From Dicyema japonicum (Eukaryota > Dicyemida > Rhombozoa > Dicyemidae), in the NCBI GenBank assembly GCA_011109175.1, contig RDEW01000007.1:557712-621711 (forward strand): 64,000 nt of DNA, given 5' to 3'. The stretch's first letter is position 1; each line of letters begins with the position of its first letter. The translations under genes were made by a program, and so were the position numbers. The notes beneath the pieces were generated by a model, which worked only from the letters and a program-made list of their open reading frames with translations, was not told the origin of the DNA and did not search any database. Below are positions 22,935-34,126 of this stretch, piece by piece.

Positions 22935-23170
22935 TTAAATGCAGTTTTTTACGAAAACTAGTAATTTAAGTCATCGTTTGGTTGATTGGTCCCGTAGTCC
23001 GAAAATAAAAAAAATGCCGTCTTCTTTACATAATTTGAGTGATGTCTTAATACTGGCTTCATTCAGTGTTCAAGGCCTTAAAGAGAGATGGAAAAGGGAA
23101 GACTTGAGCAGAGACCCAACAGCTTACAAGATTATCCCATGCAGTCTCTGAGAGACTAAAGGGGAGACTC
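22935..23170 (+). pseudogene. APE-type LINE endonuclease, N-terminal fragment
   Basis: LILASFSVQGLKERWKREDL matches the opening of the APE domain in the copy at 59.1 kb (LTFNVRGLSSAWKRKELCED). It ends after about 25 further codons. Confidence 0.6.
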
Positions 23171-23199
23171 CGGGAGAACTATGGAGAATTTAGTCTTTT

Positions 23200-23500
23200 A
23201 CTCCTAAACGAGTGCCGGGCAAGAGTTCGATGGCCCAGTTTGAATGTTGTACATTTCGGTTGAAGGTTCCACGCATCTAAGATGATTTGTCTTGACGAGT
23301 GACGTCGTCATCAGTGAACATTTCACTGTGCAACCAGATCGTCTATAAATGAAATCCAACAAAAAGAAAAAAAGTGAAGAGCATTCCTTGGTTCTCTACG
23401 ATTAGTTATGATAACTGTTCTTTACTGTGTGTCCTGACTGAGCGGAGCTATTTGACTCTGCATGTAAGTGCAGTTTACTCCTAGACTCTGAATGCAAACA
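23200..23500 (+). mobile_element. SINE family A copy
   Basis: Head with GAGTGCCGGGCAAGAGTTCGA, core GACGAGTGACGTCGTCATCA, then ACCAGATCGTCTATAAATGA, AAGTGAAGAGCATTCCTTGG and GTTATGATAACTGTTCTTTA. This is one of the better-preserved copies. Confidence 0.7.
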
Positions 23501-23819
23501 CTACGGACCTAAGTAGGTTATGTTACCCCCAAGTACATTTTCAATTGTCCATTGAGAGAAACCTGTCTGGGAGCCATGCAAGAGGGGTGACAAATATACC
23601 TGAATAGTGATTATTGTATTTGTGATTCAGCATTCGCACATGGACCGTACTAAAAAAAACAGAATTGGAGATTACGTCCGAATTTATAACTAGATTACCT
23701 CCGACTTCGCCAAAGATCCCCGAAAGCACTGTTAATCGATTCCCGAGGTTTTGAGGCACCTCCACTAATATGATCATAAGCTCCTGGTTGCACGCTTTAA
23801 AATGAAAAGGTTTTTTGGA

Positions 23820-24620
23820 ATAGCTGGTGCTAGAAGGAGTAAATCAACTGCGGATCGTTTGCATAAACTATGCCTTTTCACAAAACTCATGTGAGCTATC
23901 GTTTAGTAATAAGGAGATTGCTCACGTGGATGTGGAAAACCCACCGAATATAATCTGGAGTACCACTGTCGAGCCTTTTAAAAAGCATGTTCTGAAACAC
24001 TTGGAAGGAAAAAGGTGGCAGGATTTAAGAGTGTTTTTGATCCCAAAATTGATCTATCATCAAAGGAAAGGAAAAATTGCGGCTGGAAAGCAAAGGGGTC
24101 GGTGATATTACTGAAAACAATGATAAAGATACTATCTCTGATTGTCATCAACTGATATTCATAAAATCGAGAAATTTTTGTCTCTGGGACAGAGCGGGTT
24201 CAGAAGGGGACGCTTTACCGTAGATGCTGTCTGGTCCTACAGGTGGACTTGTGCCTCGTGCCAACGATACAAAACTGAATTTAAAAGCCTGGTAATTGAT
24301 ATATCTAGTGCCTTTGACACGTGACAGAATACTACAGCTGAATGTTATTGGATGTTTCCTTGAAGACTTTACAAGAATAATTCGCTTCATACTTTCTGAG
24401 ACTGTACTTACTGTCAGAGTAGTAAACAAGACACTCCTTTTAGGACAGCCGTTGGAGCACCACCGGGTGACTCGCTGTCTCCTGTCCTTTTTATTGTATA
24501 TTTTGAGGAAGTACTGAGACAGTGAGGACATGGTGCACAGAAGTATCATAGCGGCAGCGATTATTATCACCACAGAACACATAAAAAACAAAAAGTCAAT
24601 TAAGATTACACTGTGCCGCA
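23820..24620 (+). pseudogene. LINE reverse-transcriptase fragment
   Basis: LGQSGFRRGRFTVDAVWS (24186), VIDISSAFDT (24292) and GAPPGDSLSPVLFIVYFEEV (24450-24510) are ordered reverse-transcriptase blocks. A frameshift near 24320 separates the last two. No YADD remains. Confidence 0.75.
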
Positions 24621-24699
24621 CCCTTTGTACCAGCTAATCCAAGGTCCCCTCTTTTCGCTAGTTCTCGTGGTTCATCGAGATGTCGGCCGTTTTAGTTTT

Positions 24700-25440
24700 T
24701 TTTGTCGACGCCTTTTAGATCTTTATTAAACACAGAGGGTAGAGTGGTCCTGGGCTTTCCTCGGAATAATCAATTCCATGAGATTCCTCCATCACACAAT
24801 TTTCTGTTACCCCCAAGTACATTTTCAAAATGTGACCTAAAAGTCTCCACCTAGATCGTCGGATTTGGAACTTCACAACAACGTCATTCTTCACTTGTTT
24901 TTGCCACAAGCAAACTCATGCAGTCAATCTAAGTCTTCTTCCTTTTTGGGACGACTTCAAATCTTTTGGAGCTCTTCCATGACCCTTGGGAGATGATCAT
25001 TGCTTGTCCACTCAATCAGAGGGGGTGAGAGGAGACTTCCATAGCTAGAACCTCCACGTCCATTCTTAATATATGCCTAAAGAACTTCCATCGAGTTTGT
25101 GACTTTAATCGAGATTGGCGAGCACCTTACCAGAGACCACCAATTACGAATCCTTGTGGTCCAGGGCAAGCAAAAAGATCCTAAACCATTTTTCCAGCCA
25201 AGAGATGGATGATGTCCACATCGTAGGCGTAGAAATTCTTCTCTGAAGCAGCAATTTTGAAGTGTCTTTAAGGAGACTCATTCTCTTGATTTGCACTCCA
25301 CGTGTTCAATTTTTTGGGAAGACACATTTGCACACATTTATGCCTTTACGACTAGTATACTATCTGGATCATAGGTCGGTCTCCAAAAGACAGGGATGTT
25401 CTCCACGATTGGAACCACAATCTCTTCCAGGCTAGAGATC
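24700..25440 (-). pseudogene. LINE C-terminal fragments
   Basis: The minus strand gives two copies of the terminal block, RRSRWRLLGHILKMYLGV (24800-24870) and TRWKFFRHILRMDVEV (25040-25100). It also gives a decayed catalytic region YAYDVDIIHLL (near 25210) where intact elements have YADDVD. At least two LINE ends are juxtaposed. Confidence 0.6.
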
Positions 25441-25530
25441 GGGGGAGCGGCGTTAGTTCCGCAAGCGTATTGGTATTGTCATCGTTCGTGGCAATGCCCA
25501 CAGTCTCTTGATAGCAGGTGCCTGATTTTT
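25430..25530 (+). pseudogene. RLE retrotransposon extreme 3' fragment
   Basis: Reads RKRIGIVIVRGNAHSLLIAG, the last block of the family. Confidence 0.6.
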
Positions 25531-25569
25531 TCTTAAGTCTAACAAATATATTTGATTAAAAAATTCAAC

Positions 25570-26335
25570 TACCCATTCATTTCAAATTTGATGAAGGTCT
25601 CCTGAGCCTCCTTAGATTTATTTCCGAGTTTTTTGAAGAAATCGTAGACAGTTACAGAGGTTTCCACATCGGGAAAATGAACGCTACATCACTGAAAAGG
25701 TCAGCATATTTTGGCGCTTTAACGTCTCGGCCATCCCTGCGGCTGAACAGGCATGGCAACATTCTGAAGGAAATTGCTTGAAGCGAAAGTATTTTTACAC
25801 ACGTGACGTCCGAGACTTGTGTTGGCTTTCCATGGAAAACAAAAAGATGACCATTTCTTCCAAACGTTTTCTATCTCGTCTCACATCCAGAAGGGTTTGA
25901 GTACCGAGGGGAAGCCAGCTGCCTCCAAAGCCGTCGAATGACTTTATTAAAGCTAAAGTCTCCTCCTCCAAGAGAGTACGTAGTCCAAAAATATCAATCC
26001 GTTCGCCACCTCTGTACTGGCGTGGCACACAAATCTTCAGTCCAAGCCACAGTGAGCTTCCAAAAAGATCCCTCTTCCCAACTTTACTGGAAGAGTTCCC
26101 AACCCTGCGGATTGTGATTATTGCTTGAAGCGACGCTTTTTTTACTTTGACCGTGGAATCATTCAATAAGAGAATTCGTTGTATTAGCTTAATTATTAAA
26201 TTCGAGAACACTAGGAAAAAGGAACCCCGGATCAACAGTACGGTTAGTGTGACTTTGGCCTGGTTTTTGAACTTTTATGTGAGTTTGGTGATTTTGGAAA
26301 CTAATCACCGCTTTCTCTCACGTGAACACAAATGA
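25570..26335 (-). CDS. Unidentified minus-strand gene
   Basis: I do not recognise the family. A minus-strand frame (25795-26235) reads FGSSLWLGLKICVPRQYRGG, RIDIFGLRTLLEEETLALIK, SFDGFGGSWLPLGTQTLLDV. Further down, 25570-25680 reads VETSVTVYDFFKKLGNKSKE, AQETFIKFEMNG and a stop, which also looks coding. GT..AG pairs 24 nt apart, for example after RTSR near 25800, suggest the usual tiny introns, but not all junctions resolve. The block composition is typical of a soluble conserved protein, not of the nearby transposons. Confidence 0.4.
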
Positions 26336-26684
26336 GTGAGATTTTCCTTGTCAATTTCAATATGGAAAATATTAAACGAATAAAAGACAGAGAAACTGCC
26401 TCTAACTATTTTCGAAATATCTCAAGGAAATAACTGTTTTGTATTCAACATTTTGTAAGCTTGCACGACTTTTAAGACCACTTTTTGATTTTTATAATTA
26501 AAAAAGACCTATGAACTTTGCAGTAATTTTTAAGCAGCAAATTTACTTAGTTTCCTATCTGTTCAACTTAAATTGTCTATTTTAGAAATTTTCGAAAATG
26601 TCCGAAACACAAAAAATTTCCATTTTTGGAGATTATGGCAAAATATAAGAAGTAAATATCGCAATTTGTTTCCTAAAAATAAAT
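26336..26684. other. AT-rich upstream region of the ETS-like gene
   Basis: No coding signal. It lies between the divergent starts of the 26.3 kb minus gene and the 26.7 kb plus gene, so promoter elements of both could be here. Confidence 0.3.
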
Positions 26685-29600
26685 ATGCCACGAAATAGGA
26701 GAAGTTGGAGAGATACAGAAAACACCTTTGATCACATAGAATTGAATCCCAGAGAAGAGGAATTCTTAATAAACTGGAGACCATGTAAGAAAGTGTATAT
26801 TCACATTTAGCGTCGGGGACATTGTTGTTATTGGACTTTATATTCGAACTCCTACAAAGTCAATGCCCGTTCGTGGAATGGGATAATTACACAGATGGGA
26901 AATTTATAATTCGGAATGTGGAAGTGATGTCTTATGCTTGGGGAGTATACACGGGAAACTCCGAAATGAATATTGACAAATTTTGCAGAGCCTTGAGAAC
27001 AAAGTACAGACATAATTTACTCATAAAAACCGAATCAGTAGTTCATGGATTCGAATTTATAAACAGAGTAAGTTTTTTACGCAATTTTTAGGAACTTTTC
27101 ACAAGAAATAGAATCATAAATCGAGAAAACGTTCCACAAGCGAGACGGACGAGGGTTATTCTGAGACAAAATATTATAATTCCATTAACAGAACAAGAAG
27201 TATATGAATCTCGAGTAAATATGGAAACCATTCAAGACGCAACTAATTTTGGGAATCCCATAGAATCCAGTAACAGAACATTTCCAAATCCTCAAGAATC
27301 ACAGAATGTTCCACAACAAAATATTAATCAGGAATTTCAACTACAACATCGTGAGGTGGTTTTAAATCCAGAATATCAACACTTATACCAACAAACTCAA
27401 CAAAATGTTGAACAAAGAGTCCCCACAGAATATCACTATCAACAAAACGTTCCACAAGAGTTCCCAATGGAAAACTATAGCCAACAAAATGTTCAACAAG
27501 AATTCCCAGTTCATCACTATGATCAACAAAATGTTCAACAAGAGCTCCCAGTTCAATACTATGATCAACAAAATGTTCAACAAGAGTTCCCAGTTCAATA
27601 CTATGATCAACAAAATGTTCAACAAGAGTTCCCAGTTCTATACTATGATCCACAAAATGTTGAACAAGAATTCCCAGTTCTGTACTATGATCAACAAAAT
27701 GTTCAACAAGACTTCCCAGTTCTATCACTATGATCCACAAAATGTTCAACAAGAGCTCCCAGTTCAATACTATGATCAACAAAATGTTCAACAAGAGTTC
27801 CCAGTTCAACACTATGATCAACAAAATGTTCAACAAGAGTTCCCAGTTCAATACTATGATCAACAAAATGTTCAACAAGAGTTCCCAGTTCAGTAGTATG
27901 ATCAACAAAATGTTCAACAAGAGTTCCCAGTTCAATACTATGATCAACAAAATGTTCAACAAGAATTCCCAGTTCAATACTATGATCCACAAAATGTTGT
28001 ACAAGAGTTCCCAGTTGAGCACTATGATCAACAAAATGTTACAAGAGTTCCCAGTTCAATACTATGATCACAAAATGTTCAACAAGAATTCCCAGTTCAA
28101 TACTATGATCCACAAAATGTTCAACAAGAGCTCCCAGTTGAACACTATAATCAACAAAATGTTCAACAAGAGTTCCAAGTTGAACACTATGATCAACAAA
28201 ATGTTCAACAAGAGCTCCCAGTTCAACACTATGATCAACAAAATGTTCAACAAGAGTTCCCAGTTGAACACTATGATCAACAAAATGTTCAACAAGAATT
28301 CCCAGTTCATCACTATGATCAACAAAATGTTCAACAAGAGTTCCCAGTTGAACACTATGATCAACAAAATGTTCAACAAGAGTTCCCAGTTCAACACTAT
28401 GATCAACAAAATGTTATAGATGAGTTTCCATTCGATTGTTATTCTCCTCTAAATTTTGAAGATCAATCTGAATTTCAAAATGAGATCCACCAACCTCAGG
28501 AGATACCGAATCTAGATATAAGTACAGAGGATCAAAATGAACAACTTCAGTCTCAAGGAAATGCAGATCAAGAGGTAGCAGCTGAATCTCAAAAGAAAAT
28601 AAATGATACTAAAGTTGATTCCGATTGGGACAGGAATACTTTTGATTTGATGGAAGAACTGACATTAGGTAAACGATCTACCCCATGTTCTTCTATATCT
28701 TCAAGCAAAAAACAAAAACGTTTTGTTACACCTCTCCTAGATCATCCAATTTCTCCTGTTGTTTCACCCCCCGTAAATATTAATGTGTCCCCCGAAAATT
28801 CTGAAAACATTACTTCAAATCTCTTATTTGTTTTGTCTCATTTGCCAGCAGTAAACGTGGAACCTCCTGCAACCATATCTCCCAGGGATAACGAATTTGA
28901 AGATCACAGGGAACCTCCTGCAACCATATCTCCAAGGGATAACGAAATTGAAGATCACAGAGAACCTCTATCACCTATCAATATTGAGAGACCAATTGAG
29001 AGATCTGTAAGAAGATTAAGACAAGATCATTTAATTTCTGAGAATATCTATCATTATGATCCGGAATCAGGATCTTTTCAGAACAGAGCCAAAATTCAAG
29101 CAACGGAAGCTGATTTTGTGGATCAAAATGAAGAAATAATTCAAACAACATCGGATAACCAAACAGAAATAGAAAATGTACCAGTCTCGGGAATTGAGGA
29201 AGAAAATCAAAATCGACAAATATCGGATGCCCAAACAACTCCAATCCCCCAACCGAGTCCAGAATTTCAAATTCAAGAATCTTCAATTTATCCAAATACT
29301 CTTACACCGAGAACCCCAATAAGGAATACATTTCTATTACAAGTTCGACCCACCGCTGAAACTCCCGGGGATCAAAGCCAGAGAGTCTTAATTTCCCAAG
29401 TTCAGAAATTTGTTTGAGGACGCAAGTTCAACCAAGAAATGAAACTATGCCTCAGACTGAACGTCCACAATATAGGTAATATTTCGTCATACTTCATAGA
29501 GCACGTTCAATGCCACGTGGACAATCATATAATTTATCCATGTACAATCCAAATCAAAGAAACCCAATACGCTTTCCGATGGCCAATATCAGAGAATCTT

Positions 29601-30085
29601 CCCATATGCGAATTCAACCTCCATTAAGATTTTGCAGAAATCCCAGTTATGGGCAGCGGATGCATCTAAGATACCCTCAAAGTCAACAAATGACTCAGAA
29701 TCCCCATTATAATGAGGAATATCAGAGAACTCATATTGACAGTTCGCAAACTATGGACAGTTATCCGCCCTCTTACAATTCACAGAACTTCTACTATCAT
29801 CCGTCCTCTTATGCTTTACAGAACCCCTACCATCCTTCGTCTGCCTATGCTGGACAATTTCCCTACCACCCTTCGTCTGCTTATGCTGGACAATTCCCCT
29901 ACCACCCTTCATCTATTTATGGTTCACAGACTATTCGCTACTCTCCGTCTACTTTTAGTTCACAAAGTCCCCAATATCCTTCGTCTATTCATAATCCTGT
30001 TGGTAGCAATCAAGCGGAGTCTAGTAGCAGTAATCCTCAATCGGAAGAAAGTCAACGCTCAAGACGGAGTTCAAGACATAATTAA
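26685..30085 (+). CDS. Divergent ETS-domain protein with long Q-rich repeat region
   Basis: Exon 1 (26685) encodes MPRNRRSWRDTENTFDHIEL. After a 26-nt intron (26785-26810) comes a divergent ETS DNA-binding domain: LLLLDFIFELLQ, FVEWDNYTDGKFIIRN, AWGVYTGNSEMNIDKFCRAL, RTKYRHNLLIK and GFEFINR. This follows the ETS pattern (LWQFLLELL, W..GEF, WG, MNYDKLSRALR.YY). A 24-nt intron follows at about 27068-27091. The middle is about 23 copies of a 14-residue repeat (27430-28425), then an acidic Ser/Pro-rich part with a duplicated PPATISPRDNE unit (28850-28970). The last exons contain YHPSSAYAGQFP repeats and end SRRSSRHN (stop near 30085). An intron of 24 nt lies near 29475. Frame shifts and one TAG occur only inside the 14-residue array. 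The junction near 29410 is unresolved. A transcription factor with a low-complexity tail is the likely role. Confidence 0.7.
27430..28425 (+). repeat. 42-bp coding tandem repeat, about 23 copies
   Basis: Unit encodes QQNVQQEFPVQYYD with substitutions such as ELPV, VEHY and HHYDP. Period is 42 bp throughout. Exceptions are an extra base near 27725, a TAC-to-TAG change at 27894-27896, and two shortened units near 28040 and 28070. The indels sum to the shift seen between the frame before and after the array. Confidence 0.95.
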
Positions 30086-30500
30086 CTATAGTTAGAATAT
30101 TTAAATTTATTTATATATGTCTTTGTTGATAATTTCATAGTATAAAATTATATTAAAAAAATTCAATTTAATCGTCCTGTCTAAATTATTATTTTATTTA
30201 AACACCTCAAGACCACGGTCAAAAATCTAGACTAACAATTTAAAAAATATTATCTGATATGTGGGGCAACCAATTGCAATAAATTACAATTAAATATAAT
30301 TTAATAAAAATTTGATAAATAATAAAGTAGTGAATAATAATTAATTTTAGTTATCTTTTTTAATTTAAATTTGCACTTTTTGCAAAAATGTTTCGATTTT
30401 TAATTATTTTAGGCCAAAGAATCAGTTAATATCAAAGAATCAGGCCCACGTTGTTTTCAAGTTTAACCGAAATCAGTTTAAACTATTTGGTTTTAATTTT
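30086..30500. other. AT-rich 3' flank
   Basis: No gene recognised. Contains AATAAA-like words that could serve the ETS-like gene's polyadenylation. Confidence 0.3.
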
Positions 30501-30890
30501 TTATAATAAAATAATTTTTAACAAAGAAACAGGTGTTAGTTGAATCCCTCGGAGTATGGCCATTCCAATCTTCTGTCTCAGCCATAACCCTTCTCGTTGA
30601 TCCCTTTTCTTTCTGGCAAGCATTCCTCCGAGTTCTCGCAAGAACTCAGCCGTCATTGGACCAACGGCTCCCGATGATTCGATCGCAACAGGAGTAAATC
30701 GGTAACGATCCCCGAGGCAAGAATATTTCTTGATTTTTAGGTTCTCAGCGGTCGAAGCAGCTGCTCCAGGTGTCTGAACCGATTTGAAAATATTCGTGCT
30801 TGAAAACGTGCATACACAAGTTGCGTCCCAGATCAAAGATCTTCCAGACGTGAAGGGGAAAAGGGTCATCCCGAACATTTCACTGCTGAA
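30501..30890 (-). pseudogene. RLE retrotransposon 3' end, long open copy
   Basis: About 125 open codons: FGMTLFPFTSGRSLIWDATC (endonuclease core), SCLGDRYRFTPVAIESSGAV, LWLRQKIGMAILRG. The 5' side is cut off at the start of the endonuclease. The SINE at 30880 begins exactly where it stops. Confidence 0.8.
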
Positions 30891-31185
30891 CCGGATCGTC
30901 TATAAAGGACATACACGAAACAAACATTCCTTGAAAAAGGATTTTCTCTCCCATTCCACTGTAAGGGTTACCACAACAGTAAAGAATGGACCTTTGCAAC
31001 GTGTGAACTGAATACGCTTAATTAGTTGTCTACTTCTTCCCCAATGTGTGTGTCTGGGGTTAATAATAATCAACTACCAAATACATTAGAAATAAACTGG
31101 ACTACCCCCGTTATGCACGCTTTTATAGGAAGCGGGTTGCAGAGCTAGTAGCTCTTACCAGCTCAGAGCGAAGGGAAGTTCCTGG
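30880..31185 (+). mobile_element. SINE family A copy (5'-truncated)
   Basis: Starts ACATTTCACTGCTGAACCGG, then ATCGTCTATAAAGGACATAC and a tail with GTGTGTGTCTGGGG. The tRNA-like head is missing. Confidence 0.6.
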
Positions 31186-31279
31186 TATCATCAAGATTCT
31201 TGAATATATATCTATCGACATCCCATGGGGACCAATACTGGAACAAGGTTTTTGTTTCATTACAAAAAATACTACACGA

Positions 31280-31505
31280 TTAAGCTAAGGATTAGTGAAG
31301 ATAACTCAATGTGATTTATATAGTCCTTCCAATGTCATACAAGTCCATCCAGAACCACCATAAATGGTGGAAGACGTCCATTCCTTGCACTTGTGGAAAC
31401 CCATCCAGTGGAGCTGGGGAGAGCAAATGATCCCTTTTCGTTCCACCCTGGTACTGGGCGCCACCTGAGACATGTGGATCACATGACGTCACTCGGATGA
31501 GAAGA
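31280..31505 (-). mobile_element. SINE family B copy
   Basis: Motifs CATCCAGAACCACCATAAAT, GAAACCCATCCAGTGGAGC, CTGGGCGCCACCTGAGACA and GTGGATCACATGACGTCACT are shared in order with 41.2 and 60.6 kb. Confidence 0.75.
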
Positions 31506-31901
31506 GGAACAGACGAAACAACAGTAATCTTGTTTATCGTGTCAAAGACACCTGTGGCTTGTGTGATTTGCCTTATATGGAAAGTTATACAGGAAGCTCT
31601 CATCTCCCTCAAAATAGAGTTACAGAGAGGTTCTATCCATATTTATGAATTATCTCTTGGGTACAATACCAGCAAGAATGAGAAAAAATGCAAAAAACTA
31701 AAGACCAATAAATTTTGTCTGCCAGTTTCCGAAAAATTATGGAAGAATAATCTCGAAGACAAGGTTCGGATGATCAATGGGGATTCGATGGGGATTCGGT
31801 CGAAACAGAGAATTAGTGATAGTTTAAAAATTATCAACGAAAATTATTTTGGGAAGAGGAATTTCACAAAAATCTGTTCTGAGCCAACATTAACCGCGTG
31901 A
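31497..31901 (+). CDS. Hypothetical protein, unassigned
   Basis: A plus-strand frame of about 135 codons directly after a SINE reads basic, lysine-rich sequence (YNTSKNEKKCKKLKTNKFCL ... SKQRISDSLKIINENYF) and stops at 31901. I see no family motif. It could be a small intronless gene or a chance ORF. Confidence 0.2.
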   Translation: MRRGTDETTVILFIVSKTPVACVICLIWKVIQEALISLKIELQRGSIHIYELSLGYNTSKNEKKCKKLKTNKFCLPVSEKLWKNNLEDKVRMINGDSMGIRSKQRISDSLKIINENYFGKRNFTKICSEPTLTA

Positions 31902-32323
31902 TGACCTAATTACCTAAAATGGAGCATTCTAATACGAATACGATTATGCGGCTGACGACAGTTGAATAAACAGGAGGGGGTATCTAACCACATTGGTAAA
32001 TTGAAAAATGGTTCCATAACAGGGGGACTATCCTATTCTCGTGAAAAAAACGTGTACTGTTTTGAGAATTGAACTTAAGATTTAAGCCGAGCTCAAACGC
32101 TCCTGGAAGTTCATACTCTTGCTGGAGCACTTAAGATGATTCCTTATCTCCAATCAATGAAACGATTCCTTCACGGACCACCCTTCCTCGCATTTACTTC
32201 CAAACAAACCAACAGCCCTTTTACTATCCTCGTGGAATTCTGATTCCAATCGAGACTGAATTCCATGGCTAGATTCCTGTATGAAATAATCATGGTCTCC
32301 AAGCTTTTCTTGATTATCAGCGT
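31902..32323. other. Spacer with no recognised feature
   Basis: No coding or repeat signal that I can support. Confidence 0.25.
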
Positions 32324-32845
32324 CTATACACGTTCTTTCACCAATATTGGATGACCTAACATACCCACGAATGCACGTGGATAAAAAAGTAATTTATTTT
32401 CAACAAGGCAGGTAAATATCGAAGGAAAATCAAAATCATCGACAATCATAAGATTGTTGTCAAAAATTTTGATTTCGACATCATCAGTCCCTGGTTTGAG
32501 GACTACATAAACTCCTGGGCCATTCCAACCAGCAGCAATATCATCTGACGCGATAAACATTCTGGTCTGATCCAAGAGCTTTGTACATCATCCACTTGTG
32601 ATTGTTGTAGCCATTGAACTTCAAATCAACTTTATGTTGACCACCAATCTTCAAAATTCCGTGAAAACAGTTGTTATTTTGCATCTTTTCAGTCAATACA
32701 TCAATTTGGGAGGACGAAACCTGAACTTTGGGTACATGAATGGTTTGAAACATTCCAACGACAGACACTAAAACATATAACAGAGATTTTTACAAATAAA
32801 GTTAATCACAGTGGTTGTGACCAAAATACCAACTGCATTCCCCAT
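32324..32845 (-). CDS. Unidentified short, possibly secreted protein
   Basis: The putative start MGNAVGILVTTTVINFI (32843-32845) would be a hydrophobic leader. A 26-nt GT..AG interval (near 32769-32794) leads to a frame reading HVPKVQVSSSQIDVLTEKMQ, GGQHKVDLKFNGYNNHKWMM. The next frame reads ASDDIAAGWNGPGVYVVLKP, DDVEIKIFDNNLMIVDDFDF and stops at 32324. The frames overlap near 32550 without a clear intron, so one base may be wrong. Alternating hydrophobic residues suggest a beta-rich fold. I do not know the family. Confidence 0.35.
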
Positions 32846-32964
32846 TTTAGAATTGCATAATGCGCATTGCTCTTTAAATGTCGCCTTATTTTTATTTCCT
32901 AATTTGTCCTTTTTTGCGTAAATTTACTATTTTGCTTTTTATGTTAAGGGAGATTAATAGTTAA

Positions 32965-33115
32965 GTTTAATTAAGGTATATTCAGTTCCCACGGTCGGAG
33001 TGGGAAGTATCCTCTCCAAGCACTATCTGCCGTTGTTGGAGCCCCAACATTGGAGTAGAGGGAGAGAGACCAGTATTGGACGTCGAGCAGCCAATGGGCG
33101 CCTCAAAAGACAAGT
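32965..33115 (-). mobile_element. SINE family B copy
   Basis: TTAATTAAGGTATATTCAGT, then AGTAGAGGGAGAGAGACCAG and AATGGGCGCC. It is closest to the copy broken by the hAT element at 5.1 kb. Confidence 0.65.
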
Positions 33116-33529
33116 AAATCCATAACGTCTCTTATTTATTAACCAACAGTTTACTATTTTTGTTAAGCTCATCACAAACAATCACATGTTTGGCAATAAA
33201 CCTTGTCGTGTTGGGGCTGAGCATATTGAAGTTTGTTTATCCTGGAAGCAGATCACTGACCCTGCTGAACGTATCGGATCGCTGATCGCGAAATGAAGAA
33301 AGATATTAGAGAAAGGAGCGGGCTTATTTAGCTAGGTTTTCAATTCCGACTGAAAGGAACTTCTAGTCTTTCTCGTGATTTCGGGGATAATAAATTAAAA
33401 ATTTTTGAATTTTGATTTATTAGTTGCCATAAATGCCATTTTATGTGACATTTTTTGAAAATTTAGTTGCCATAAAAATTGCCCTAGTCATAGGGGTAAG
33501 GGAACGGGCACTGCCCGGATTGACGTAAA

Positions 33530-33980
33530 AAGGCGTTTGACACGGTAGATCGACGACTTTTTAATTCAAATTTCGGGGAAGTCTGGATTACCTTAGTTTA
33601 TTTTGAGATTGGTTGGGCACCTGATTGCTAAGCGGAGAGTCAATTCGTAATGTCCGCATAGAGCAATTGATTCTGGAGGGAGATAGTTTATCTTCTACGC
33701 TTTTTTATATCATCCCCACTTAGCCGTCTATTATCTGAAAAGTACCCTAAAGTCTCTATGGGACATGAAGATCTTGTTTGTTCATCATTTTCGGAAATTG
33801 ATCTTATCTTATTTTGAAGCTTATTTGGAGCAGTGGAGATGTTGTTAGAATGATGGAAGATGCAACGCTGAAATTGAGCCATAAGAGTCTGAGCTTGTGG
33901 ATAAAAACATTCGGACAACGTTAATGAACATTAGACACATCTCCGAACAGTCAGAAAGTGTATCTATCCCTTAACAACCT
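33530..33980 (+). pseudogene. Non-LTR reverse-transcriptase fragment (different lineage)
   Basis: KKAFDTVDRRLF (33535) and, in another frame, LEGDSLSSTLFYIILTPLSR (33680) match the DxKKAFDxVxH and QGDSLSPLLFCLALNPLS blocks. It is broken between them. Confidence 0.6.
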
Positions 33981-34126
33981 AAGAAGAGAATGCGTTGTCT
34001 CATTGCTGAGTGAAAGTATGCTCATGGGATCGTGTGGTAACTTGGGCCACAGAAGTGGTGTTTGAAAGATGAGGTTCTCAATTCTGTCAGAAATTCAAGA
34101 CTCATTTAGCTACTATTGAAGAATAG

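Noticed and set aside
27324-28034. Long minus-strand ORFs across the repeat array (leucine/isoleucine-rich repeats, up to 236 codons; also 27703-27990 and 28068-28409)
   Set aside because: They are the antisense of a 42-bp repeat that keeps all frames open by its periodicity. The sense strand connects to an ETS domain and spliced flanks, so the antisense frames are by-products.
27430-28425. CRISPR-like array
   Set aside because: The repeats are directly adjacent with no unique spacers, they are coding, and the context is eukaryotic.
33410-33500. Second hAT terminus (CTAGGGCAATTTTTATGGCA on the minus strand)
   Set aside because: Resembles the TAGGGCGATTTTT end at 5.1 kb, but I found no partner end or target duplication nearby.
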